A program made the translations under genes and the position numbers. Shown here piece after piece: positions 27,101-34,471 of a stretch of 64,000 nucleotides of DNA. The DNA is taken from positions 1,240,001 through 1,304,000 of the forward strand of contig NZ_CP130058.1 of assembly GCF_030644365.1 (NCBI RefSeq), read 5' to 3'. Each line of letters starts with the position of its first letter. The stretch's first letter is position 1. The DNA comes from Schaalia sp. HMT-172 (GTDB lineage Bacteria > Actinomycetota > Actinomycetes > Actinomycetales > Actinomycetaceae). Under the pieces are notes generated by a model, which was given only the letters and a program-made list of their open reading frames with translations, had not been told where the DNA came from and did not search any database.

Positions 27101-27286
27101 CGCGCCCACCGCATTGGCCAGACGAAGAAGGTCAACGTCTATCGGCTGGTGGCCACCGACACGATTGAGGCGAAGGTCGTGGAGCTTCAGGACCGTAAGC
27201 GGCGCCTGATTTCCTCGGTGATGAACGGGACGGGGGCGGGCGCGTCGCTCAGCGCTGCCGACCTGCGAGGCTTGCTCGAATGGTGA
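24158..27286 (+). CDS. SWIM zinc-finger SNF2-family helicase
   Basis: 1042 residues. A SWIM zinc finger near residue 76 ([12 protein letters not shown], the CxC-x6-CxH pattern) is followed by about 500 residues of poorly conserved sequence, then a SNF2 motor: Walker [11 protein letters not shown] near 612, DEAQ near 709, [16 protein letters not shown], and the C-terminal lobe with [20 protein letters not shown], then [21 protein letters not shown]. It should translocate on double-stranded DNA; bacterial members have no settled role. The gene begins 38 nt after imuB in the same direction, has TAGACT at 24146-24151 6 nt before its ATG, and could be read from both that promoter and the SOS promoter. 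Placement inside a mutasome locus hints at a repair role. Confidence 0.88.
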   Translation: [1042 protein letters not shown]

Positions 27287-27301
27287 CGCCCCGGCGAGGG
27301 A

Positions 27302-28357
27302 TTACCCCTGCTCTGGGCGCACGGCGACCTTGAGGCCGACGCGGGAGCGGACGGCGTCGAGGGCGGCATCGACCTCGGTGAGGGCGAATTCGTGCGTGAT
27401 CAGCGCGGAGAGGTCGAGAGCGCCCGTCGATAGTGCAGTGACGGCTGCCGCGTAGTCTGCCAGGGTCGCGTTTGCGCTGCCGGAGACGGTGAGCTCGCGG
27501 TAGTGGACCACGTTCGGGTCGATCTGGGCCAGTGCACCGGCGGGGAAGCCCGCGAAGCAGGAGACGCTCCCACCGATGGCCGCGCACTGGGCGGCGACGG
27601 GGACGAGGCCGGGGTCGCCGACCGCGATGATGACGACGTCCGCGCCGGCTCCGCCCGTCCAGTCGCGCACCTCGGCGACGAGGTCGTCTCCCTGGGAGGC
27701 GGTGGTAACCTGTGCGCCGAGGGCGAGGGCGGGGGAGAGGCGGTTGGGGCGCCCGCACGCCATGACGGATGCGTGGGCGCTGGCCGCGAGCGCGCAGTGG
27801 ATGAGTCCGATGGGGCCGGTGCCCAGGACGAGGACCCGGGTGCCCTCGGTGATGGGCAGGCGTGTGGTGGCTCGCAGGCAGCAGGAGAGGGGTTCGGCGA
27901 GGGCTAGGAGGGGTGGGGCGATCTCGCGCGCGGTGGGGGTGATGCACGCGAGGGCTCGTTCGGGCACGCGGATGACGTCGGCGAGGCCGCCGTCCACTCC
28001 GGTTCCGAACAGGGCCATGGAGGCACAGACGTTGGAGCGCCCGGCGGTGCACGGCTCGCAGTGGCCGCAGGCGATTTCGGGGGCGAGGCCGACCTGCGTT
28101 CCCGGGGCGGGGACGTCGACGCCGGGGGTGAGGGCGGAGCCGACGCGCCAGACGCGAGCGGCGATCTCGTGGCCGAGGATCACGCCGGGGGTGACGCCCT
28201 TCGTTTTTTGTCCGGTGACGATGCGCAGGTCTGTGCCGCACAGCGTCGTGGCCTCCACGGTGAGGAGGGCGTCGCGCGGCCCCAGGGCGGGAAGTGGGCG
28301 CCGGTCCAGGGTGAGGGTGCCAGGTGAGGTGAGCGACGCTGCGAGCATGGAGTCCAT
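27302..28357 (-). CDS. Zinc-dependent medium-chain alcohol dehydrogenase
   Basis: 351 residues of the sorbitol/threonine dehydrogenase branch. Catalytic zinc ligands in LCGTDLR (Cys39 region) and GHEIAARV; structural zinc cysteines in CGHCEPCTAGRSNVC; Rossmann motif VLGTGPIGLIHC near residue 172. It oxidises a secondary alcohol or polyol with NAD(P); substrate unknown. It is the only minus-strand gene between the SWIM helicase and dnaE2 and converges on the helicase with a 15-nt gap. It looks like an insertion into an otherwise continuous DNA-repair region. Confidence 0.88.
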   Translation of the reverse strand: MDSMLAASLTSPGTLTLDRRPLPALGPRDALLTVEATTLCGTDLRIVTGQKTKGVTPGVILGHEIAARVWRVGSALTPGVDVPAPGTQVGLAPEIACGHCEPCTAGRSNVCASMALFGTGVDGGLADVIRVPERALACITPTAREIAPPLLALAEPLSCCLRATTRLPITEGTRVLVLGTGPIGLIHCALAASAHASVMACGRPNRLSPALALGAQVTTASQGDDLVAEVRDWTGGAGADVVIIAVGDPGLVPVAAQCAAIGGSVSCFAGFPAGALAQIDPNVVHYRELTVSGSANATLADYAAAVTALSTGALDLSALITHEFALTEVDAALDAVRSRVGLKVAVRPEQG

Positions 28358-28433
28358 GCGACCAGGATAGGGCGTGGCGGGGTTGTTATGAGTGCCTTGC
28401 GTCGCGCGTGTGTGGGCGGCAAACGACGGACTA

Positions 28434-28455
28434 TCGAACAGGTGTTCGATATAAT
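28434..28455 (+). promoter_or_regulatory. SOS box and -10 element of dnaE2
   Basis: A perfect LexA palindrome TCGAACAGGTGTTCGA (28434-28449) runs directly into TATAAT at 28450-28455. The GTG start is 6 nt further on. LexA would cover the promoter core, and transcription would begin at or next to the start codon, giving a leaderless mRNA. Confidence 0.9.
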
Positions 28456-28461
28456 GGTGTA

Positions 28462-31400
28462 GTGAGTGATGAACCCCGATACGCCGAGCTGCATGCCCAC
28501 AGCGCCTTCACCTTCCTAGAGGGCACCGACGAGCCTGCCGATATGGTGGCGCAGGCCTCGCGCCTGGGCTTGGACGCGCTCGCCATCCTCGACGTGGACG
28601 GCATGTATTCGACCGTGCAGACCACGATGGCGGCCCGTGACTGCGGGCTCCCCATCGTCTACGGGGCCGAGGTCACCCTGGACCCCCACGCGTTGCGCGC
28701 GATTGTTCCGGGTTCCCATGCGCGGGGCTGGGGGCTGGCTCCCGGGGCCGAGGAGCCGGGGATCCGTCTGCCGCTGCTGGCCGGGGGGCCCGACGGGTAC
28801 GAAAACCTCGTGGGCATGATGAGCACGCGGGCGCTGGCCCGGGAGGGGGAGCGCTCTCCCCGCTTCACCCTGGAGGACGTGAGCGGGGCCGGTGGCGGCC
28901 TCGTCGCCCTGACCGGGGGCAGGCGGGGCCCCCTCATACGTGCCCTGCGTGCGGGTGGGCCCACGTGGGCGCGACGGGTCATCAACGCCCTCGCGGAGGC
29001 GGTCGGAGGGGCCGATCGCGTGCTCGTCGAGTGGCAGGCGGCGCCGGGGGATGGGCCGCAGGACGCGGATGTCCTCGCGGATCTGGCACAGCGGACGGGA
29101 GCCATGCTGGTGGCCACGACGGGGGCGCGCATGTCCTCTCCGGCCAAGGAGGCCCTCGGCGATGTCCTCGCGGCGACCCGCATCGGCACCTCACTGGAGG
29201 AGGCCTACGCCCACCTGGGGGCACGCCGCTCGTTCCTGCGCTCGCCCTCCGAGATGGCACGCCTGCACGCCGCCTATCCCGAGGCCCTGAGCAACTCCTG
29301 CGAGGTGGCGGCGCGCGCGGCCTTCGACCTGCGCCTCGTCGCACCCAGGCTCCCTCACACGAGCGTCCCGACGGGCCATACTCCCCAGACGTGGCTGTCC
29401 CACCTGGCCCGGCAGGGCGCACGCGAGCGCTACGGCAGGCGGGAGGAGCATCCCAGGGCGTGGGAGACGATCGACCGGGAACTGGGCGTCATCGAGCGCC
29501 TCGGTTTCGCCGGTTATTTCCTCATCGTCAAAGAGATCGTGGACTTTTGCGCCCAGCGTGGCATCGTGTGCCAGGGGCGTGGCAGCGCGGCGAACTCCGC
29601 CGTGTGCTTTTGCTTGGGCATCACGGCGGTGGATGCAGTGCGCCATCACCTGCTCTTCGAGCGTTTCTTGTCGGACGCCAGGTCGGGCCCTCCCGATATC
29701 GACGTCGACATTGAGGCGAGCCGGCGCGAAGAGGTCATCCAGCACGTGTACGAGCTCTATGGGCGCGATCGTGCGGCCCAGGTCGCCAACGTCATCACGT
29801 ATCGTCCGCGCTCGGCGATGCGTGACGCGGCGCGGGCCCTGGGCTATCCGGCGGGCAGCGCGCAGGCGTGGTCGCGGGGGAAGGGGGAGGCGCCGCTCCT
29901 CGTGAGCGAGGCCGCCCGGGCCTTGTCACGCCTGCCGCGACACATGGGCATCCACTCGGGGGGCATGATTCTGACCGATCAGCCGGTCTCGCGTATCTGT
30001 CCGGTCGGGTGGGCAGCGATGGAGGGGCGCACCGTGCTCCAGTGGGACAAGGAGGACTGCGCGGACGCGGGCCTGGTGAAGTTCGATCTGCTCTCTCTCG
30101 GCATGTTGACGGCTCTGCGCATCGCCTTCGACGAGTTGGGTGACGGCTCGGGACGCGGCGAGCATCATCCTCCCCTGCGCGGCTGGGCGTCGCGCGCCCT
30201 GAATGGGGTGGGGGAGCGTCGGCTCGGCCTGCACACGCTTCCCGCGGAGGATCCTCGCGTCTACGACCTGCTGTGTGCGGCTGACACGGTGGGCGTGTTT
30301 CAGGTGGAGTCGCGCGCACAGATGAATACGCTTCCGCGCCTGAAGCCCCGATGCTTCTACGACATCGTCGTCGAGGTGGCTCTCGTTCGGCCGGGCCCCA
30401 TCCAGGGTCGCGCGGTCAACCCGTATCTGCGCCGACGCGCTGGGAGGGAAGCGGTCACCTACCTGCACCCCCTGCTGGAGCCTGCCCTGCGTCAGACTCT
30501 GGGCGTCCCCCTCTTTCAGGAGCAGCTCATGCGCATCGCCTCGGACGCGGCGGGCCTGTCCGGAGCCCGCGCCGATCAACTGCGCCGAGCCATGGGGGCC
30601 AAGCGCAGCCCGGAGCGCATGGAGGCCCTCAAGGAAGATCTCATGGCTGGGATGGAGACGCGCGGTATTGACGCGCCCACGCGCGAGCGCATCTTCGATC
30701 AGCTCAAGGGTTTCGCCGACTTCGGCTTCCCCGAGTCTCACTCTTTTTCCTTCGCGCACATCGTGTACGCGTCCGCGTGGCTGAAGGTGCACGCACCCGA
30801 GCACTTTTATGCGGCGATCCTTTCCTCCCAGCCCATGGGGTTCTACTCGCCGGCGACGCTGGTCCAGGACGCGCGCAGGCACGGCGTGAGGGTCGCGGGC
30901 CCGTCGGTGAACGCCTCCTTCCTGGACGCGGGCGTGCAGCTCGCGACCGTCGCGCCAGAAGAATATCGGGAGGGGCGCCCCGACCCGCTCCCGTCGCGCC
31001 AGGTCGTCCCCCTGGATGTGGATCCCTCGCTGGTGCTGCGCATCGGCCTGTCCTCGGTACGAGGCCTGGGCGGGGCCGCGACGCGCATCGTGACGGCCAG
31101 GGAAGCGGGAGCCTTCACGAGCCAGGCGGATCTGGCCGCGCGGGCCCACCTGAGCGCCACGGACATGGAGAAGCTGGCCCTGGCCGGGGCGCTTGAATGC
31201 CTGGGAGTGAGCAGGCGTGAGGGCGCCTGGTCGGCCGGGGCGCTGGCCGCGCCGACGTCGAGGCGGGGGGAGTGGCAGCCCTTCCTGCCCGGCACCGAGG
31301 TGGGCACCCGCGTACCCGACCTGCCGGCTCTGACGCCGGCCGAGCAGATGTGCGCCGACGTCGAGGCGATGGGGCTCACCCCCGGGCGCCACCCGTTCTC

Positions 31401-31740
31401 TTACCTGCGCGACTGCCTCCCGAGCACGGTTCTTCGTGCCGCTGACCTGGGAGCCCACCTGGACGGGCGCATCGTCGAGGTGGCAGGCCTGGTCACGCAC
31501 CGCCAGCGCCCCCACACGGGCGGCGGCGTCACCTTCTTGTCCCTCGAGGATGACACCGGCTACGTCAACGTCTCGGTGGCCGTGGGCACCTGGAATAAGT
31601 TTCGCCGCGTCGGCCTCGAATCGGATGCCCTGCTCGTGTCGGGAACCCTCGAGTGGGGCGACGGCGCGATCAACGTGCGAGCCTTCCGCCTGCGCGCCGT
31701 CGAGCTGCCCATCGACGTGCGCTCGCGCGACTTTCGTTAA
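28462..31740 (+). CDS. dnaE2: Error-prone DNA polymerase III alpha-type subunit DnaE2
   Basis: 1092 residues from the GTG at 28462 (the frame is open further upstream but would read through the SOS box and promoter). Domains: PHP at the N-terminus (ELHAHSAFTFLEGTDEPADM), the polymerase palm with the catalytic Asp pair in GPPDIDVDIEASRREEVI near residue 412, the fingers segment GFPESHSFSFAHIVYASAWLK, a helix-hairpin-helix part, and a C-terminal OB fold (RIVEVAGLVTHRQRP). It performs damage-induced mutagenic synthesis with ImuA'/ImuB. The polymerase is shorter than the replicative DnaE, as expected. It converges on the HAD gene with only 6 nt between stops. Confidence 0.93.
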   Translation: MSDEPRYAELHAHSAFTFLEGTDEPADMVAQASRLGLDALAILDVDGMYSTVQTTMAARDCGLPIVYGAEVTLDPHALRAIVPGSHARGWGLAPGAEEPGIRLPLLAGGPDGYENLVGMMSTRALAREGERSPRFTLEDVSGAGGGLVALTGGRRGPLIRALRAGGPTWARRVINALAEAVGGADRVLVEWQAAPGDGPQDADVLADLAQRTGAMLVATTGARMSSPAKEALGDVLAATRIGTSLEEAYAHLGARRSFLRSPSEMARLHAAYPEALSNSCEVAARAAFDLRLVAPRLPHTSVPTGHTPQTWLSHLARQGARERYGRREEHPRAWETIDRELGVIERLGFAGYFLIVKEIVDFCAQRGIVCQGRGSAANSAVCFCLGITAVDAVRHHLLFERFLSDARSGPPDIDVDIEASRREEVIQHVYELYGRDRAAQVANVITYRPRSAMRDAARALGYPAGSAQAWSRGKGEAPLLVSEAARALSRLPRHMGIHSGGMILTDQPVSRICPVGWAAMEGRTVLQWDKEDCADAGLVKFDLLSLGMLTALRIAFDELGDGSGRGEHHPPLRGWASRALNGVGERRLGLHTLPAEDPRVYDLLCAADTVGVFQVESRAQMNTLPRLKPRCFYDIVVEVALVRPGPIQGRAVNPYLRRRAGREAVTYLHPLLEPALRQTLGVPLFQEQLMRIASDAAGLSGARADQLRRAMGAKRSPERMEALKEDLMAGMETRGIDAPTRERIFDQLKGFADFGFPESHSFSFAHIVYASAWLKVHAPEHFYAAILSSQPMGFYSPATLVQDARRHGVRVAGPSVNASFLDAGVQLATVAPEEYREGRPDPLPSRQVVPLDVDPSLVLRIGLSSVRGLGGAATRIVTAREAGAFTSQADLAARAHLSATDMEKLALAGALECLGVSRREGAWSAGALAAPTSRRGEWQPFLPGTEVGTRVPDLPALTPAEQMCADVEAMGLTPGRHPFSYLRDCLPSTVLRAADLGAHLDGRIVEVAGLVTHRQRPHTGGGVTFLSLEDDTGYVNVSVAVGTWNKFRRVGLESDALLVSGTLEWGDGAINVRAFRLRAVELPIDVRSRDFR

Positions 31741-31746
31741 TGCCCC

Positions 31747-32403
31747 TCAGCGACCGGCAGGCATGAGGAGCGCACGCAGGTCCTCGACCGTGTCGCACAC
31801 GACCTCGGCGTCGTCCAGACCGTCCGCCGTCGCATACCCCCACCGAACGCCGACCACCGCGATGCCGGCCTCGTGGCCGCCGCGCACGTCCCACACCGAG
31901 TCGCCGACGATCACGGGGTGTGACACGTCGGCGCCCATTGCGTCCAAGCGAGCCACGGCCTCGTGAATGACCGTCGCCTTGGAGGAACCCGGGTCCGGCG
32001 TGGCCCCCGCGATCACGTCGAAAGCGCCCGCCAGTCCCAGGTCCTCCATCTGTGACAGCGCCATGGGAGCCTGCTTCGACGTGGCCGTCGCCACTGGCAC
32101 GCCCGCCCGATGCAGGTCCCACACCAGCTCGGGCACCCCCTCGAAAGGCACGGGGTCCAGATAGTGACGCATGTAGCACTCCCGGTAGCGTTTTACCAGG
32201 TCAGCCAAGAGTTGACCGGAGTAGCCCAGATCGCCGAAAGAATGCCACAGGGGAGGCCCCACATAGCTGCGAAGACGCTGATCATCGGGGATCGGCAGTC
32301 CGAAGTCTGACAGGGTTTCGCGGAAGGCGCCCATAACGGCCGGGGCGGAGTCGACGATCGTCCCGTCGACGTCGAAAAGAACAGCAGAAATGGGTAAAGA
32401 CAC
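31747..32403 (-). CDS. HAD-superfamily hydrolase, phosphoglycolate phosphatase-like
   Basis: 218 residues, HAD subfamily IA. Motif I LFDVDGTIVDSAPAV with the nucleophile Asp, a helical cap with PFEGVPELVWDLHRAGVPVATATSKQ (motif II), the motif III lysine in GSSKATVI, and motif IV VIVGDSVWDVRGG. It hydrolyses a phosphomonoester such as phosphoglycolate or a sugar or nucleotide phosphate; the substrate is not predictable. The GTG start has GGGGGA 5 nt upstream. It is divergent from the MarR-type gene through an 88-nt spacer. Confidence 0.88.
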   Translation of the reverse strand: MSLPISAVLFDVDGTIVDSAPAVMGAFRETLSDFGLPIPDDQRLRSYVGPPLWHSFGDLGYSGQLLADLVKRYRECYMRHYLDPVPFEGVPELVWDLHRAGVPVATATSKQAPMALSQMEDLGLAGAFDVIAGATPDPGSSKATVIHEAVARLDAMGADVSHPVIVGDSVWDVRGGHEAGIAVVGVRWGYATADGLDDAEVVCDTVEDLRALLMPAGR

Positions 32404-32491
32404 TAAATCCCCCGAGTTGTTGGTGCTTTCTTAGTCACTATGCCCTATTATCCCGAGAGAAGCATCCGACACGACTACGCGAGAGGCAGAC

Positions 32492-32980
32492 GTGGAATCA
32501 CGAGCACGGCTCACCCCGATCGTTCAAGCCAATAGTGCGCGTGCGGCCGCGTGGAGAGTCTTCTTCGAGGCGTCCGGACGCCTGCAGGGGATCCTCGAGA
32601 CGCGCCTGAAGCGCACCTACGGCGTCTCCATGCCGGACTACAACATCCTCCTGGCCCTGTGGGAGGCGCCCGGCCACCGCCTGCGCATGGGCGAGTTGGC
32701 CGACCGCGTCGTCTACTCGCCCTCGCGCGTCACCTACCTGGTGTCCAACCTGTCGCGCGATGGCTGGGTCGAGCGCATCCCCTCCAAGGTCGACCGACGC
32801 GGGTACGACGCTTGCCTGACCACCCAGGGCATTCAAACTGTGCTTGCTGCCACAGAACTGCATCAGCAGACGGTCAGCGAGTACCTCCTGGACGGCATGA
32901 CGGACGAGGATATCGACGCAATTGCAAAGGTTTTCTCGACCCTGGACTCCCGCCTGAAGGCCGACACAGCCGATTCATAG
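32492..32980 (+). CDS. MarR-family transcriptional regulator
   Basis: 162 residues. The winged helix-turn-helix runs from MPDYNILLALWEAPGHRLRMGELADRVVYSPSRVTYLVSNLSRDGWVERIPSKVDRRGYDACLT, with the typical DRRGY wing; dimerisation helices lie at both ends. It should bind a palindrome as a dimer and release it with a ligand. Candidate targets are itself and the divergent HAD gene. The GTG start has GAGAGGC 4 nt upstream. A TATTAT hexamer at 32446-32451 may be its -10 element, although no well-spaced -35 is seen. Confidence 0.88.
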   Translation: MESRARLTPIVQANSARAAAWRVFFEASGRLQGILETRLKRTYGVSMPDYNILLALWEAPGHRLRMGELADRVVYSPSRVTYLVSNLSRDGWVERIPSKVDRRGYDACLTTQGIQTVLAATELHQQTVSEYLLDGMTDEDIDAIAKVFSTLDSRLKADTADS

Positions 32981-33058
32981 TTTCGATTGGCGCAAGTCGA
33001 CGCAATCGTGTTAGGCTTCTACTCGCTTGCGGATCGCAATGGTTCGCATCGCTCACCT

Positions 33059-33145
33059 GCGCGGGTGGCGGAATAGGCAGACGCGCTAGCTTGAGGTGCT
33101 AGTCCTCATTTTACGAGGGTGGGGGTTCAAGTCCCCCTCCGCGCA
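33059..33145 (+). tRNA. tRNA-Leu (anticodon GAG)
   Basis: Full class II cloverleaf. Acceptor GCGCGGG pairs with TCCGCGC, the last pair being G-T, with discriminator A at 33145. The anticodon arm CTAGC-TTGAGGT-GCTAG places GAG at 33093-33095. A long variable arm (TCCTC-ATTTTAC-GAGGG) is diagnostic for Leu/Ser. The T arm is GGGGG-TTCAAGT-CCCCC. CCA is not encoded. It reads CUC and CUU codons. Confidence 0.96.
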
Positions 33146-33152
33146 CGAGATG

Positions 33153-33180
33153 CCCCGGGGCCGGAAGGCTCCGGGGTTTT
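33153..33180 (+). terminator. Intrinsic terminator after tRNA-Leu
   Basis: 10-bp stem CCCCGGGGCC / GGCTCCGGGG (one G-T pair) with a GGAA tetraloop and a TTTT tail, starting 8 nt after the tRNA. It ends tRNA transcription before the following coding sequence. Confidence 0.93.
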
Positions 33181-33204
33181 CCATATCACCGAACAGGAGA
33201 CACC

Positions 33205-33888
33205 GTGCGCATAGATATGTGGCTCGACACGTGCGACCCGTGGAGCTACCTGGGGCTACGCCACCTTCGCTCCGCCATGGATACCTTCGACCACGGCGAC
33301 GAGATCGAGGTCTATCTGCACGCCTACCTGCTCGACCCCGACCTGGACGCGCCCATCGACAAGCCGCGCGTCGTCGCCCTCGTCGAATCCGGGGCGGCGA
33401 CCCTGGAGGAGGTGCGCGAGGCCGACGAACGCATGCGCTCCCTTGGAGCCCGCGAGGGCGTTCGATTCGACTTCGACTCCCTCGTCATCGCCCCCACCTC
33501 CCGCGCCCACCGCGTCATCGCCGCCGCCCACGACGCCGACATCGACACCGACACGGTCGCTGGCCCCGACTCTCTCCATCTCAAGGTCGCCGAGGCCATC
33601 ATGCGCTCGCACTTCGAGATGGGCCTGGACGTATCCCACCCCGAGGTGCTCATCGGATGCGCGCAGGACATCGGCATGCCCGGGCAGCTGGCAGCCCTCG
33701 CCATCGAGGACGAGGAGTGGGCATCGCGCGTCTACTCCGACTACCAGATGGCGATGCACATGGGCGTCACCTCCGTGCCCACCTACGTCTTGGATGCCCA
33801 GTTCCTCGTCGATGGACATCAGACCGTCACCGCTTTTTCCAATATCCTGGCCACCGCCTGGGACAACGCACGAAAGGATCACGCATGA
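33205..33888 (+). CDS. DsbA/FrnE-fold protein lacking the redox cysteines
   Basis: 227 residues with a thioredoxin-like fold and helical insertion as in FrnE/HCCA-isomerase proteins: DMWLDTCDPWSYLGLRHL at the N-terminus, a helical middle (HLKVAEAIMRSHFEMGLDVSHPEVLIG), and the cis-proline region MGVTSVPTYVLDAQFLVDG near residue 190. Where active members have CPWC, this one reads DPWS (residues 11-14), so disulfide exchange is unlikely; Cys10 is one position off. The GTG start has AGGAGA 6 nt upstream. It overlaps the MazG-like gene by 4 nt. Possible roles: isomerase, glutathione-conjugating or structural function. Confidence 0.82.
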   Translation: MRIDMWLDTCDPWSYLGLRHLRSAMDTFDHGDEIEVYLHAYLLDPDLDAPIDKPRVVALVESGAATLEEVREADERMRSLGAREGVRFDFDSLVIAPTSRAHRVIAAAHDADIDTDTVAGPDSLHLKVAEAIMRSHFEMGLDVSHPEVLIGCAQDIGMPGQLAALAIEDEEWASRVYSDYQMAMHMGVTSVPTYVLDAQFLVDGHQTVTAFSNILATAWDNARKDHA

Positions 33889-34400
33889 GCGAGAAGGACA
33901 CCACGGCCTCGTCGGTGACGACAGGCGCCCCCAGCCCGATGGAGCTGGTCCTCCAATTCCACCGCACCTACTCCACTCCCATCCGCCCCTTCGACGATCC
34001 CACGCTCGACTACGAGCGCGTCGGCATGCGCATGAGCCTGATCGCTGAGGAGTTCGCCGAGCTCATGGGCGCGGTCTACGGACCGCGCGCACGCGCGATC
34101 GTCGAGGCCGCCACCGCCGAGGCCGTCGCCGCTGACGACGGGACCCGCGACGTTATCGAGGCCGCCGACGCGCTGGCCGACCTCGTGTACGTCATCTACG
34201 GCATGGCCATCGAGTCGGGCATGGACCTCGATTCGGTCCTGGCCGAGGTGCAGGCCTCGAACTTGTCCAAGCTCATGCCCGACGGCTCCGTCAAGCTGCG
34301 CGAAGACGGCAAGGTGCTCAAGGGCCCCAACTTCTTCCAGCCCAATATCGCCCGCGGACTGGGGCTTGACACCAGTGCGACCAAGGCGGATGCGGACTAA
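33885..34400 (+). CDS. MazG-like / phosphoribosyl-ATP pyrophosphohydrolase-like protein
   Basis: 171 residues, ATG overlapping the previous stop in ATGA. The alpha-helical NTP pyrophosphatase fold is indicated by ERVGMRMSLIAEEFAELMGAV (the EExxE-like metal-binding helix) and VIEAADALADLVYVIYGMAIE (the ExxD helix) near residues 45-115. The C-terminus with NLSKLMPDGSVKLREDGKVLKGPNFFQPNIA is typical of the HisE-like MazG branch found in actinobacteria and phages. It probably cleaves a nucleoside triphosphate or related compound to the monophosphate, a house-cleaning role. The long frame that opens upstream at 33096 is an artefact of the overlapping DsbA-like gene. Confidence 0.85.
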   Translation: MSEKDTTASSVTTGAPSPMELVLQFHRTYSTPIRPFDDPTLDYERVGMRMSLIAEEFAELMGAVYGPRARAIVEAATAEAVAADDGTRDVIEAADALADLVYVIYGMAIESGMDLDSVLAEVQASNLSKLMPDGSVKLREDGKVLKGPNFFQPNIARGLGLDTSATKADAD

Positions 34401-34471
34401 AGTCCCTATCACGCGCATTCGAGGGCGCGAGGTGACACAATAGACGCGGTCCATTCAAAAGGAGGAATGTC

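Noticed and set aside
33096-33884. Upstream extension of the MazG-like frame
   Set aside because: It overlaps tRNA and terminator sequence and the DsbA-like gene; the coupled ATG at 33885 is the proper start.
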